The position numbers were made by a program, and so were the translations under genes. DNA of 64,000 nt from NCBI RefSeq assembly GCF_900110955.1, contig NZ_FOFR01000007.1, positions 263,508 to 327,507 of the forward strand. Direction: 5' to 3'. Shown here one piece after another: positions 41,781-50,517 of the stretch. The DNA comes from Lentzea xinjiangensis (GTDB lineage Bacteria > Actinomycetota > Actinomycetes > Mycobacteriales > Pseudonocardiaceae). The stretch's first letter is position 1. Each line of letters begins with the position of its first letter. The notes beneath the pieces are model-generated. The model ran no database searches. It was not told where the DNA came from and saw nothing but the letters and a program-made list of their open reading frames with translations.

Positions 41781-42998
41781 CTACAGCGGATCGAGGTACA
41801 GGGCGCCACCCGCAGCTAAAGTCTTGCTGATCAGTTGCCCGTTGGCCTCGTGCATCGCGGTGACGATCTGCGGCGATGCCGCTGGCGCGTACCTCAGAGC
41901 CGCGACGAGGAACACCACCTCGTCGTCGGGCAGGCGGATCAGCGGCGTGGTGATCCTGTCGGTGCGCAGCGGGTAAGCGAGAACGAGGCCGAAGTCGCTG
42001 TAGAGATCGGCGCCGAGTTCGCGATCAGCGTGGTGAAGCAGAGCCTCTGCCGCGGCGCTTGGTACGAGCAGGTTGCACCACGGGTGCGGCGAGTCCCAGA
42101 GCCCGACGTCACGCAGGACCGGTTCTCCAGGTGCGAGCCGATCGACGAAGTCCCAGTAGGTCACGGCCTGGGTTTCCGCTTCGCGGAACGACATGCCGCT
42201 GAGATCGCCTGACCCGCTGCTCGTTCCGGTGAACGTGACAGCCTCCAGTTCAGCGACATGTTCACCTTCGCGGATCTTGAGTTGACCCTCTACATAGTCG
42301 AACGACCCCTTGGTCACCAGCTGACGCTGATCGACGATGAGCTGGCCGATCGTGTTGTAGTGGAGTTTGTGCCAGGAAACGGTTTCAGGAGCACGGACGA
42401 GACGCAGGGTTGCGCGGGTGATGACCCCATTGCGACCCCGGCCCGCGCGAACGGCGTCGAACACGGAGCGGTTCGTACTCGGTGAACACGTCACGACATC
42501 GCCGGTAGGGGTGACGACGTCGAGCGAGAGCACGTTGTCCGTTTGGGCGCCGTGGTGGTGGCTGGCGCCGCCCAGGCCGCCGACGGACAAGGTTCCGCCG
42601 ACGGTCAGTTCGAGGTAGTCGGTGAGCACCGGCGGGGTCAGCCCGTGCGGCAAGGTCGCGCGCAGCACGTCACTCCACTTCGCGCCCGCATCGACCACAA
42701 CGTGGTCCGATTCGACCTCGTGGATCACGGAAAGGGCGGTCATGTCGATGACGACTCCGCCAGGGGCTTGAGCTTGGCCGCCGGTGGAGTGGCCTTGTCC
42801 GCGTGGCACGACGGCGAGATCGTGCTCGCCGGCATGCTTGATCACCGTGCTGATGTCGGCCGCGTTGGCGGGCCGCAGGACGGCTGTCGGAAGATGGTGA
42901 ACGGTGTCGCCGTAGTCGTGCGCGGCCCACGCGAGCGCGTTCTCGTCGGTGTCCAGACTTCCGGTGAGCGCGGGCATGGTGCTGAGCGCCTGGTGCAC
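41781..42998 (-). CDS. FAD-binding oxidoreductase, cytokinin dehydrogenase-like
   Basis: Flavoprotein of 405 residues from GTG 42998. The PCMH-type FAD domain has PRGQGHSTGGQAQAPGG, where the GHS histidine carries covalent FAD in plant cytokinin dehydrogenases, and LTDYLELTVGGTLSVGG, containing the Asp that accepts the substrate proton there. HPWCNLLVPS corresponds to the HPWLNLF block of the same enzymes. No signal peptide. The GTG overlaps the regulator stop by one base and follows AAGGAGG. A relative acting on another amine or alcohol remains possible. Confidence 0.85.
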   Translation of the reverse strand: MHQALSTMPALTGSLDTDENALAWAAHDYGDTVHHLPTAVLRPANAADISTVIKHAGEHDLAVVPRGQGHSTGGQAQAPGGVVIDMTALSVIHEVESDHVVVDAGAKWSDVLRATLPHGLTPPVLTDYLELTVGGTLSVGGLGGASHHHGAQTDNVLSLDVVTPTGDVVTCSPSTNRSVFDAVRAGRGRNGVITRATLRLVRAPETVSWHKLHYNTIGQLIVDQRQLVTKGSFDYVEGQLKIREGEHVAELEAVTFTGTSSGSGDLSGMSFREAETQAVTYWDFVDRLAPGEPVLRDVGLWDSPHPWCNLLVPSAAAEALLHHADRELGADLYSDFGLVLAYPLRTDRITTPLIRLPDDEVVFLVAALRYAPAASPQIVTAMHEANGQLISKTLAAGGALYLDPL

Positions 42999-45259
42999 TA
43001 GACGTCCTCCTTGAGGCTCTCGATCAACTGTCTCCGCAGCCCCGCTGCGGTCGGCTCGGTGTTGCCGCTCAGCAGGTCGGCGGCCGCGGACCACGACCTG
43101 TGGGCGGCGTGGAGGTTGCCGCGGTCAGCGTGCAGGTCACCGACCCGCCTGTGAATGTGAGCCTGACTCCAGACGTCGGCGACCTTGTTGAAGGTGCGCA
43201 ACGCGTTCTCCAAGTGGTGCAGCGCGACTTCGTACTCGCCACTGGACTCGGCCAGACCTGCCAACAACGTCGAGGTACAGCCCGAAGACATCAGGTCCTC
43301 AGCCTCGTCAAAGATCGTTTGCACCTCGGTCAGCAGAGATCGCGCCCCCGCGGCATCGCCCGAAGCCGCCAGCACGGACGCCAAGTGCGCTGACGCCACC
43401 GCGAACTCCCACTGGTCTTGGGCCTTAGTGCTCAGCCGGCGAGCGGCCTCAAGGTGCGTGATGGCAGCGTCGAGATCGTTGAGCTGGTAGCAGGCCCGGC
43501 CGAGACCCACGTGGCACGCGGCAACGCCGCTGAGGTCGTCCAACTCGATCCTGATCTGCATCGCCTGCCGGTAAAGGCCGGCCGACGACGACGCCTTCAA
43601 CTCGTCGATTCCCGCGTCGCCGAGCGTCTCCAGCGCCCACGCCTCCGCATCGCGGTGGCGACCCCGCCGAGCCATCTCCAGTGCGTCGCGCAAGGCGGGC
43701 ACCCACCACGACCAGGCGCGGCGGTGGAACAGCATCTCGTTCACGACCACCGGCAGGTACGCCACCGAGGTGATGTTCCAGCGAGCCCCGTATCGGACCA
43801 GGCGAACGAGGAGCTGCAGCTCGTCCTCGAACCATCGGACTGCGTCGGCAGGGTGGTGGAACGTCAGCGTTGCCAGGTCCGCTTGAGACAGCTCAAGCGG
43901 CCTTCTCGGCCGGGACGGCCACAGCATCCGGATCGCCGCAGCTCCGGTGTTCAGGTAGAGGTCGACCAGACGGGACAGAGCGGCGCGATTGGTCTCCTCG
44001 TCGGCGCACTCGCGGACCTGCTCGAGGGCGTAGGCCTGCACGAGGTCGTGCATCACGAACTTGTCCTGGGCGGTCTGCTCCACGAGGTGCACGGTGGCGA
44101 GAGCAGACAGGTGCCCCTGCGCTTGCAAGGGTGAGAGACCGCTGAGCGCGGCCGCCGCCTCGATCCTGATCGGGCCACCGGGATGGAGGCCGAGCTGCCT
44201 GAAGGTGGCAGCCATCGGGCTGGGAAGCGTGTCGTGCGACCACGACAGCACGGTTCTCACGGCCAACGTCTCGTCGGTGGCGAGCACGTCGAGCGGCTGG
44301 CGACGGGTCAACTCGTCGGCGAGCTTGCGGAGCGGAACGGTCGGCAGCAGGTTCGCGCGCTCCCCCGCGATGCGCAGCGCAAGCGGCAAACGACCAGCTC
44401 GGTCAGCGATGACCTGTGCGGCAGCGAGGTCGCCGTCCACCCGCCCGCCCAAGACGGATCGCATCAGGTCGAGCGCCTCTTCCGAACTCATCGGATGCAG
44501 GGTGATGCGCACGGCACCGTCGTGGATGACTGCACCTGACAGCCTGTTGCGGCTGGTGACCAGCGCCAATGACCGCGGCGAGCTGGGTAGCAAGGGGCGG
44601 ATCTGGTCGGCGTCGACCGCGTTGTCCAGCACCACGAGCGTGCGGGTCGCCTCCAGCAGCGTCCGGTACAGGGCGACCCGGCCGTCCAGGTCAGTCGGGA
44701 TGTCCTGAGGCGACGTGCCCAAGGCCCGCAAGAACCGGCCGAGCACGACGGCAGGATCTTCCGGTGAATCAGCGGCGAATCCGCGGAGGTCCGTGAACAG
44801 CACTCCGTCCGGGAACTGCGAGGCGATCGTGTGAGCCCAGTGCACCGTGAACGCGGTCTTACCGACACCTGCCGGGCCGTCGAAGGCGATCAGTCCCTCA
44901 TGTGCGGCGAGTGCGGCTGACGCCTGTTCCAGCGGTTCGCGCCGCGGAACGAAGGAGCGCAACGCTGCCGGTAGCTGAGCTGGGCGAATGCGTTCGCGAG
45001 TTGCTCTCGCGCGCGGCCTTGGCACCGCGAGCTCAGCAAGCTCTCCTCCTGCTTCAAGCGCCCGATCGATCGCCTCCGCGATCTCGGCAGATGGGCTGCG
45101 GATGTTGTGTTCGAGGTTGCTGAGGTAGCCCTTGCTGACGTTCGCTCCCGCTGCCAAGGCCTTCAGCGAGAGCCTGCGGTCTTCCCGGAGCAGGTGAAGT
45201 AGCTCCCCGAAGGTCATCTCGGTCGTTTCGATCCCCGTCTGCTGCCGTCTGCTGTTCAT
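42998..45259 (-). CDS. XRE-NB-ARC-TPR transcriptional regulator
   Basis: STAND regulator of 753 residues from ATG 45259. XRE HTH FGELLHLLREDRRLSLKALAAGANVSKGYLSNLE (read in pieces, residues 17-50), NB-ARC P-loop FDGPAGVGKTAF (128-135), Walker B TLVVLDNA, RNBS-like LALVTSRNRLSG, GLPL-like GRLPLALRIAGERA, MHD-like KFVMHDLVQAYA, then TPR repeats to the end (GDLHADRGNLHAAHRSWSAAADLL). It is AfsR-like but has XRE in place of the SARP domain. It is co-translated with the flavoprotein gene, so it probably senses a related ligand. Confidence 0.92.
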   Translation of the reverse strand: MNSRRQQTGIETTEMTFGELLHLLREDRRLSLKALAAGANVSKGYLSNLEHNIRSPSAEIAEAIDRALEAGGELAELAVPRPRARATRERIRPAQLPAALRSFVPRREPLEQASAALAAHEGLIAFDGPAGVGKTAFTVHWAHTIASQFPDGVLFTDLRGFAADSPEDPAVVLGRFLRALGTSPQDIPTDLDGRVALYRTLLEATRTLVVLDNAVDADQIRPLLPSSPRSLALVTSRNRLSGAVIHDGAVRITLHPMSSEEALDLMRSVLGGRVDGDLAAAQVIADRAGRLPLALRIAGERANLLPTVPLRKLADELTRRQPLDVLATDETLAVRTVLSWSHDTLPSPMAATFRQLGLHPGGPIRIEAAAALSGLSPLQAQGHLSALATVHLVEQTAQDKFVMHDLVQAYALEQVRECADEETNRAALSRLVDLYLNTGAAAIRMLWPSRPRRPLELSQADLATLTFHHPADAVRWFEDELQLLVRLVRYGARWNITSVAYLPVVVNEMLFHRRAWSWWVPALRDALEMARRGRHRDAEAWALETLGDAGIDELKASSSAGLYRQAMQIRIELDDLSGVAACHVGLGRACYQLNDLDAAITHLEAARRLSTKAQDQWEFAVASAHLASVLAASGDAAGARSLLTEVQTIFDEAEDLMSSGCTSTLLAGLAESSGEYEVALHHLENALRTFNKVADVWSQAHIHRRVGDLHADRGNLHAAHRSWSAAADLLSGNTEPTAAGLRRQLIESLKEDV

Positions 45260-45487
45260 CTGGAGACGCCCCTCCCCTGGCCAATCACCCTCGATCCTGC
45301 CAACACTGAAAGTCGTCCCCCGACTACGAACAGTGCAACCCAGGTCTAGGAGGTGAGCGTATGTCGATTCAGCCCCACTTCGCCTCGGATTCCGGGCAGC
45401 CACGCGTGGGAGACCACCCGGTCGAACGACAACTTTCGTTGATCGGATCGAGCCAACTTGGAGGACCTCCACCCAGAGGGAGTCGCG

Positions 45488-46129
45488 ATGTCGCACTGGA
45501 CGATGTACGGGATTCTTGGCATCGTCGCCGGCCCGTTCGTGATGATCATCGCTCGCAAGGTCACACACGGCGAGCAGCTGTCGTGGAGCGCCGTGACGAG
45601 GTGCGGCTGGGTGCCCTTGGCGGCTGCGAGCGGCTTCCTCTGCACCGCGTTGAGCTGCGTCGCCATCCAGGTGACGCAGGAGGCGAGCGCACTCTCGTGG
45701 TTCGTGATCGTTGGGCTTCTTCTCGCGATGATCGACTCGACCGCGCACCGGCTACCGCATCAGATCAACGGCGCGCTGCTCGCTGGCAGCGTCATCCAGC
45801 TGTCGTTCCTGGCACTGTTGCGGGCCGACTTCAATCCGCTGCTTCGTGCAGGTCTCGCCACTGCCGTGGTGATCACCACCGGCCTGGCGGTCTACGTCTG
45901 CTCACGCCAGGGCCTTGGCTTCGGCGACGTCGTGCTCCTGGCCCCGATCGCGTTCGTCCTGGGCTGGTTCGGCTGGCAACAGCTGTTCTTGGGGCTCATG
46001 AGCGCCTTCGTCATCGCGGCCGTCAGCATGCGCGTTCTTCGTGTCTGCCGCGTCATCCACCAGGGCGACCCGCTGGCGCTCGGACCCTTTCTGATCGCCA
46101 GCGCGGTATGCGCGATCTTGCTGACCTGA
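45488..46129 (+). CDS. prepilin peptidase (A24 family, TadV/CpaA-like)
   Basis: Membrane aspartic peptidase of 213 residues with six to seven helices. The catalytic Asp residues lie in LLLAMIDSTAHRLP and GLGFGDVVLLAP, the second being the GxGD motif. The N-terminal methyltransferase-like cysteine region of PilD is absent, as in TadV. It would process the Flp- and TadE-like pilins encoded downstream. ATG 45488 is preferred over GTG or CTG forms upstream; it is the first supported gene of the pilus locus. Confidence 0.88.
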   Translation: MSHWTMYGILGIVAGPFVMIIARKVTHGEQLSWSAVTRCGWVPLAAASGFLCTALSCVAIQVTQEASALSWFVIVGLLLAMIDSTAHRLPHQINGALLAGSVIQLSFLALLRADFNPLLRAGLATAVVITTGLAVYVCSRQGLGFGDVVLLAPIAFVLGWFGWQQLFLGLMSAFVIAAVSMRVLRVCRVIHQGDPLALGPFLIASAVCAILLT

Positions 46130-46172
46130 GCGGCGGCGCGTGATGTGTCTGCCGTTCAGGGACGAGAACCCC

Positions 46173-46361
46173 ATGATCGTCTACGAGACTCAACGTGCGC
46201 TGCACCGCGCTGCCGCGACCTTCGTGCTGATCGTGCTCGTGTCCCTCAACCCGTACCTCCGCCCGGACGTCAGTGCGCAGCCGGGCGCTCCGATCGAGGT
46301 GGGCGTCGTTGCTCCCCCGGCGCCCACCTCGGCCCCACCATTCACCTGGAGGCCGCGATGA
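46173..46361 (+). CDS. small membrane protein of the pilus locus
   Basis: Protein of 62 residues, MIVYETQRALHRAAATFVLIVLVSLNPYLRP..., with one hydrophobic helix and a Pro-rich outer tail (GVVAPPAPTSAPPFTWRPR). An alternative start is GTG/ATG at 46140-46143. The stop overlaps the lipoprotein start (ATGA). Not recognised; context places it in the pilus locus. Confidence 0.6.
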   Translation: MIVYETQRALHRAAATFVLIVLVSLNPYLRPDVSAQPGAPIEVGVVAPPAPTSAPPFTWRPR

Positions 46362-46906
46362 CCATCACCGCACGAGTAGCCACGATTCTCGGTGTTGTCG
46401 CCGTGACGTCGTGCAGCGTGCGCAGCAACAGCTCGCCCCCGCCCGAGAACACTTCGACCTCGACGAGCACGCGCGTCACCCCGTTGCCTGATCCACCTGA
46501 ACGCCAGGCCATCGACGCCTACCTCGCGATGTGGCGTGAGATGGCGATAGCCAGCGAGACGTCGAACTCGGAGGCGCCTGGGCTCGCCGAACACGCAGCC
46601 GGCGATGCGCTCGTCGTCATCAAGAACAGCCTCGCCGAAGATGAGCAGAAAGGCTTGGTCACCAGGGGTTCTCCCAAAAGCGATCCTCAGGTGACCAATG
46701 TGGACCGCTCCGGTGGCGTGGTGACGGTCGTGAAGATCAGGGACTGTGGAGACGACAGCGCGTGGTTGAAGTACCGCAAGGGAACGAACCAACCTGCGGA
46801 CGGTCAAGGCGGCGGTCGGCGCTCCATCCTCGCCGAGGTCAAAGCCCAGCCCGACGGCAGCTGGCGCGTGACGCGGTTCGCGGTGCAGGGAGTCGGATCA
46901 TGCTGA
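46358..46906 (+). CDS. lipoprotein of the pilus locus
   Basis: Protein of 182 residues from ATG 46358 with GGAGG upstream. Signal peptide MTITARVATILGVVAVTSC with lipobox VTSC, then a Ser/Thr/Pro linker (SSPPPENTSTSTSTRVTP), then a globular domain resembling small NTF2-like lipoproteins (DPPERQAIDAYLAMWREMAIASE ... GSWRVTRFAVQG). Probably anchored outside the membrane. Seven-base overlap with the next start. Confidence 0.75.
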   Translation: MTITARVATILGVVAVTSCSVRSNSSPPPENTSTSTSTRVTPLPDPPERQAIDAYLAMWREMAIASETSNSEAPGLAEHAAGDALVVIKNSLAEDEQKGLVTRGSPKSDPQVTNVDRSGGVVTVVKIRDCGDDSAWLKYRKGTNQPADGQGGGRRSILAEVKAQPDGSWRVTRFAVQGVGSC

Positions 46907-47739
46907 CTCGCTCCGCCTTCGTCGTGGCGATAACGATGGCTGGACTCGTGGCCACGGCCTCGTCGGCCCGAGGTGATCCCGGCTGGGGCTCGGTCGACTG
47001 CTCGACGAAACCCGGCCCTGGCTGCGAGCTCATCGCGGAGATGTCCCAGTCCCACGGGCGTCCCAGCGTCTCCGACACGACCACTCACGAACAGCACTCG
47101 GATTCGTTCGAGTGCAGGTACGTACCGGTCGATCAGGGAGATCCTGCTGTTCCGCAGCCGGAAGGGCCAGGTGGATGGTTTCGCCTCCTGTGTTCGGCCG
47201 ACGGCAAAGCCACGGCGAACCGACCACCGGTCTGGATACCTGCCGGGCAGCAGGCCGAGCCCTCGATTACGCCGGAGCAGGTGGCGCTGATGGCCAAGAG
47301 CCGACTGCGATTGCCCATACCCTCGATTGCGGCGAACCCCGCTGGCGAGCAGTTGGTGCACCTGCCGACGTGGTTGTGGCTGCGCGAAGGCTGGCGAACG
47401 ATTTCCGCGAGTGCCTCGGTCCCGGGGATCACCGTCACCGCGGTCGCTGAGCCCGCCACCGCGTCATGGACCACGGGCGACGGCACCACCGTGACGTGCT
47501 CCGGTCCAGGTACGCCGTTCACCGCAGGCCACGACCCGAAGACCGTCTCGCCTGACTGCGGCCACACCTACCGACGTTCCTCGAAGGGGATGCCCGGCGA
47601 GGTCTACACCGCCGCAGTGACGGTCCAGTGGAACGTGCGGTGGTCCGGCGCCGGACAGAGCGGCGTCTTCCCAGGCCTGACGACGACAGCGTCAACGAGC
47701 TTGCGCGTCGCCGAGAGCCAGGCTCTCAACTCCCGCTGA
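46900..47739 (+). CDS. secreted protein of the pilus locus
   Basis: Protein of 279 residues from ATG 46900. Signal peptide MLTRSAFVVAITMAGLVATASSARG, cleavage near ARG/DPG. The mature part has paired cysteines (GSVDCSTKPGPGCELI; FECRYVPV; RLLCSADG; VTCSGPG; SPDCGHTY) and an Ig-like C-terminal region (ITVTAVAEPATASWTTGDG). No family recognised, but such PKD/Ig-like secreted proteins recur in actinobacterial Tad loci on islands. May be an adhesin or cell-wall-spanning component. Confidence 0.7.
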   Translation: MLTRSAFVVAITMAGLVATASSARGDPGWGSVDCSTKPGPGCELIAEMSQSHGRPSVSDTTTHEQHSDSFECRYVPVDQGDPAVPQPEGPGGWFRLLCSADGKATANRPPVWIPAGQQAEPSITPEQVALMAKSRLRLPIPSIAANPAGEQLVHLPTWLWLREGWRTISASASVPGITVTAVAEPATASWTTGDGTTVTCSGPGTPFTAGHDPKTVSPDCGHTYRRSSKGMPGEVYTAAVTVQWNVRWSGAGQSGVFPGLTTTASTSLRVAESQALNSR

Positions 47740-47813
47740 TCCCCAGCAACACCCAGGCGTGCCAGCAAATCAGGTGTCACGTCGCGGTACCCCTATGCCT
47801 TCAGGAGGCCAAG

Positions 47814-48443
47814 ATGAAAACGCAGCAGGTTCTCGATTCCAAGCCGGCCAACATGGCGCCGCCCCGGATGCCTGGTCGTAAGCGACGAAGTCTCCCTCAT
47901 CTGATTCTCGGTGCTGTGCTGGTGGCGGCGTGTGCAGCTGGCGGAGTTGTTGCGGCACAACAGCTCGGCGACCGCCAAGAAGTCATCGCGCTGGCTCGAC
48001 CGGTCGACGTCGGCCACGTGATCCTGCAGCAAGACCTCGTCGGTGTGAGTCTCGCCCTGGATGGCGCCGTGAAGGTCGTTCCTGCGTCTGCCGCCTCGAG
48101 TGTGGTCGGGAGGCCGGTCGCGTACTCGCTGCCGGTCGGGGTTCTCCTGACCGACGACGTGCTCGGACCGCCGCGAGTGCCCGGCGACGGCAGAGCGATC
48201 GCCGCCCTCGGGCTCAAACCGGGGCAGTTCCCTCCCGAGTTGTCCGCCGGGGCGAACGTGGTCGTGCTGGCTTCCGCACCGAGCGAAGGCAGCTCTACGG
48301 ATTCCTGGCGTGCTGTGGTCGTCGCAGTCGACAGGACGGACCAGACGCCGGTCGTCTCGGTGGAGCTGTCCGAACTCGATGCGCGAGGCCTCTCCTCGAC
48401 TCCCGCAGACAAGATCGCCGTGTTGATGGTCGGAGGTCGTTGA
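47814..48443 (+). CDS. SAF domain protein (CpaB/RcpC-like)
   Basis: Protein of 209 residues from ATG 47814 with AGGAGG upstream. One N-terminal helix (LPHLILGAVLVAACAAGGVVAA, about 27-48) then a SAF domain: VIALARPVDVGHVILQQDLVGVSLAL and GRPVAYSLPVGVLLTDDVLGP. The fold is that of CpaB/RcpC pilus assembly proteins and of flagellar FlgA. The C-terminal domain is an RcpC-like beta region. It sits on the outer membrane face near the assembly platform. Confidence 0.85.
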   Translation: MKTQQVLDSKPANMAPPRMPGRKRRSLPHLILGAVLVAACAAGGVVAAQQLGDRQEVIALARPVDVGHVILQQDLVGVSLALDGAVKVVPASAASSVVGRPVAYSLPVGVLLTDDVLGPPRVPGDGRAIAALGLKPGQFPPELSAGANVVVLASAPSEGSSTDSWRAVVVAVDRTDQTPVVSVELSELDARGLSSTPADKIAVLMVGGR

Positions 48444-49162
48444 TGATGGTCATCACCTGTTCGCTCAAAGGTTCTCCCGGAGCCAGCACGCTCGCTGTCG
48501 CGCTCGGTTCTCGCTGGCCCGAGCCGGTCCGCCCGATCGTGATCGAGGCGGATTCAGCCGGCGGGGACATCGCAGCGCGCTTTCGACTTCCGAGCTCCCC
48601 CGGCCTCGTCAGCCTTGCCGCTGCTGCACGTGGCAACTCCGACACCGAACTCCTGGTTCAGCACTCACACGCCCTGGCGAGCGGTCTGCGGATCGTGCCC
48701 GCACCGTCTGATCCTGCACAGTCGCGAGCCGCGTTCGGAGCGTTGGCGGCCGCACAGTTCAGTCCCTTCCGGACGCTTGGCGTTCCGCTCATCGTCGACG
48801 TCGGTCGAGTCGATCCGGACCCGACGATGCTGGGCCTGCTGAGATCCGCCGACGCACTCGTAATCCTGGCTCGACCTCACGACGACTCGTTGGCGCACGT
48901 AGCGGCAAGGCGATCCCAGGTGCAGACGTGGTCACGCCGACTCGGCCTCGTGCTTGTGGGCAAGGGCTATCCATCGGCGCAGGTCACCGATGCATTGGAC
49001 CTGCCGGTACTCGCCGGCATCCCAGACGACGCCAAGGGCGCGCAGGCGCTGTGGCATCAGCGCGGCTTCGACTCCGCGTTGAGCCGACATGCGGAAAGGC
49101 TCGCTGGACAGCTCCTGCACACGGCCCAGCAGGACATGACGCTGCAGCGGAGTTCCCGATGA
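48443..49162 (+). CDS. ParA/MinD-like ATPase (CpaE/TadZ-like) with altered P-loop
   Basis: Protein of 239 residues starting one base inside the previous stop. The deviant Walker A region reads SLKGSPGASTLAVAL, where the second lysine expected before Ser/Thr is Ala, so ATP hydrolysis may be weak or lost. Later motifs: IEADSAGGDIAARF (switch I-like), LIVDVGRVDPD (switch II-like). TadZ proteins localise pilus machinery to cell poles and some also have altered P-loops. ATGA overlap with the next gene. Confidence 0.82.
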   Translation: MMVITCSLKGSPGASTLAVALGSRWPEPVRPIVIEADSAGGDIAARFRLPSSPGLVSLAAAARGNSDTELLVQHSHALASGLRIVPAPSDPAQSRAAFGALAAAQFSPFRTLGVPLIVDVGRVDPDPTMLGLLRSADALVILARPHDDSLAHVAARRSQVQTWSRRLGLVLVGKGYPSAQVTDALDLPVLAGIPDDAKGAQALWHQRGFDSALSRHAERLAGQLLHTAQQDMTLQRSSR

Positions 49163-50517
49163 CCGCCGTGACCCCGCTGAGCGGGCCTGCAGACCTGCCA
49201 TTTCAGCGGCCTATGAGCGACGTGCGGAGCCTGCGCGATCGGCTCAGGAACGACGTCACCGACCAGCTCAGCACCCGGCTCCGAGCGGATGGGAACGCGG
49301 AGCGCCCGCCACTCGGACCGCTGCAACGGCGTCAGCTTGCTGAGGCGGTTCTGCGCGACTCCATCGAGTCGATCGCCCAGAAGCGGCTCCAAGCCGGGCT
49401 CGAGCTGTTCAACGCGGACGTGGAACGGCGTGCGGTCACCGAGGTCCTGGCCGAGCTGTTCGGCGCCGGCAGGTTGGACCCGCTGCTCGCCGACACCAGC
49501 ATCGAGAACATCAACGTGAACGGCGCGGACCAGGTGTTCGTCAAACGCGCCGACGGCACACGAGAGATGCTGCCGCCGATCGTCGACTCCGACGACGATC
49601 TCGTCCACCTGATCCGCACGCTGGCCGCACGCAGCGGCATCGAGGAGCGCCGCTTCGACAACGCCTCCCCCATAGTGAACTTCGCCCTGCCGTCCGGCGA
49701 ACGCGTCTCTGCCGTGATGACGGTGACGGCGCGGCCGTCCGTGTCCATCCGCAGGCACCGACTCAAGCGGGTGAGCCTGGGGGATCTCCGGGAGAACGAC
49801 ACGATCGGATCGGGGATGGAGTCGTTCCTCGCCGCCCTGGTCAGAGCAAGGAAGAACGTGCTCGTCACCGGCGGTACGACGATCGGCAAGACGACCTTGC
49901 TTCGTGCGCTCGCCTCCGCCATCCCGGCGTACGAACGCCTGATCACCATCGAGGACGTGTTCGAGCTCGGCCTCGACCAGGACGCAGCGCACGCGGACGT
50001 GGTCGCACTGCAGGCGCGCGAGCCCAACCTGGAGGGCGTCGGTGCGATCACGTTGTCCGACCTGGTGTGGCAGTCACTGCGCATGCAGCCCGACCGCGTG
50101 ATCGTCGGTGAGGTTCGCGGTCCCGAGGTCATTCCGCTGACCAACGCCATGTCGATGGGCAACGACGGCTCGATGGGCACGCTGCACGCGAGTTCAAGCG
50201 CAGGCGCGTTCACCAAGCTGGGCGCATACGCCGTTCAAGGGCCCGAGCGGCTGACGCTGGAGGCCACCACCCTCCTGGTCGCCTCGGCACTCCACTTCGT
50301 CGTCCACCTGGACCTTTCAGCGGACCGCCGCCATCGCGTCGTGTCTTCGGTGCGGGAGGTGGTGGACGCCGACGGGCGGCAGATCATCAGCAACGAGGTT
50401 TGGCGGCCAGGCCCCGATCTCCGAGCAGTTCCTGCGGCCCCGCTCCGATCGCGCACGCTCGACGAGCTCATCGCGGCGGGCTACGACCCGGAACTCGTGG
50501 ATCGGTGGGGATCATGA
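49159..50517 (+). CDS. pilus assembly ATPase (TadA/CpaF)
   Basis: Secretion ATPase of 452 residues. N-terminal helical domain, then VTGGTTIGKTTLLRAL (Walker A near residue 236, with TTIGKT in place of the usual TGSGKT), Asp box LITIEDVFELGL, Walker B DRVIVGEVRGPEVIP and His box GTLHASSSAGAF. It drives pilin polymerisation from the inner membrane face. Overlaps the genes on both sides by four bases. Confidence 0.93.
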   Translation: MTAVTPLSGPADLPFQRPMSDVRSLRDRLRNDVTDQLSTRLRADGNAERPPLGPLQRRQLAEAVLRDSIESIAQKRLQAGLELFNADVERRAVTEVLAELFGAGRLDPLLADTSIENINVNGADQVFVKRADGTREMLPPIVDSDDDLVHLIRTLAARSGIEERRFDNASPIVNFALPSGERVSAVMTVTARPSVSIRRHRLKRVSLGDLRENDTIGSGMESFLAALVRARKNVLVTGGTTIGKTTLLRALASAIPAYERLITIEDVFELGLDQDAAHADVVALQAREPNLEGVGAITLSDLVWQSLRMQPDRVIVGEVRGPEVIPLTNAMSMGNDGSMGTLHASSSAGAFTKLGAYAVQGPERLTLEATTLLVASALHFVVHLDLSADRRHRVVSSVREVVDADGRQIISNEVWRPGPDLRAVPAAPLRSRTLDELIAAGYDPELVDRWGS

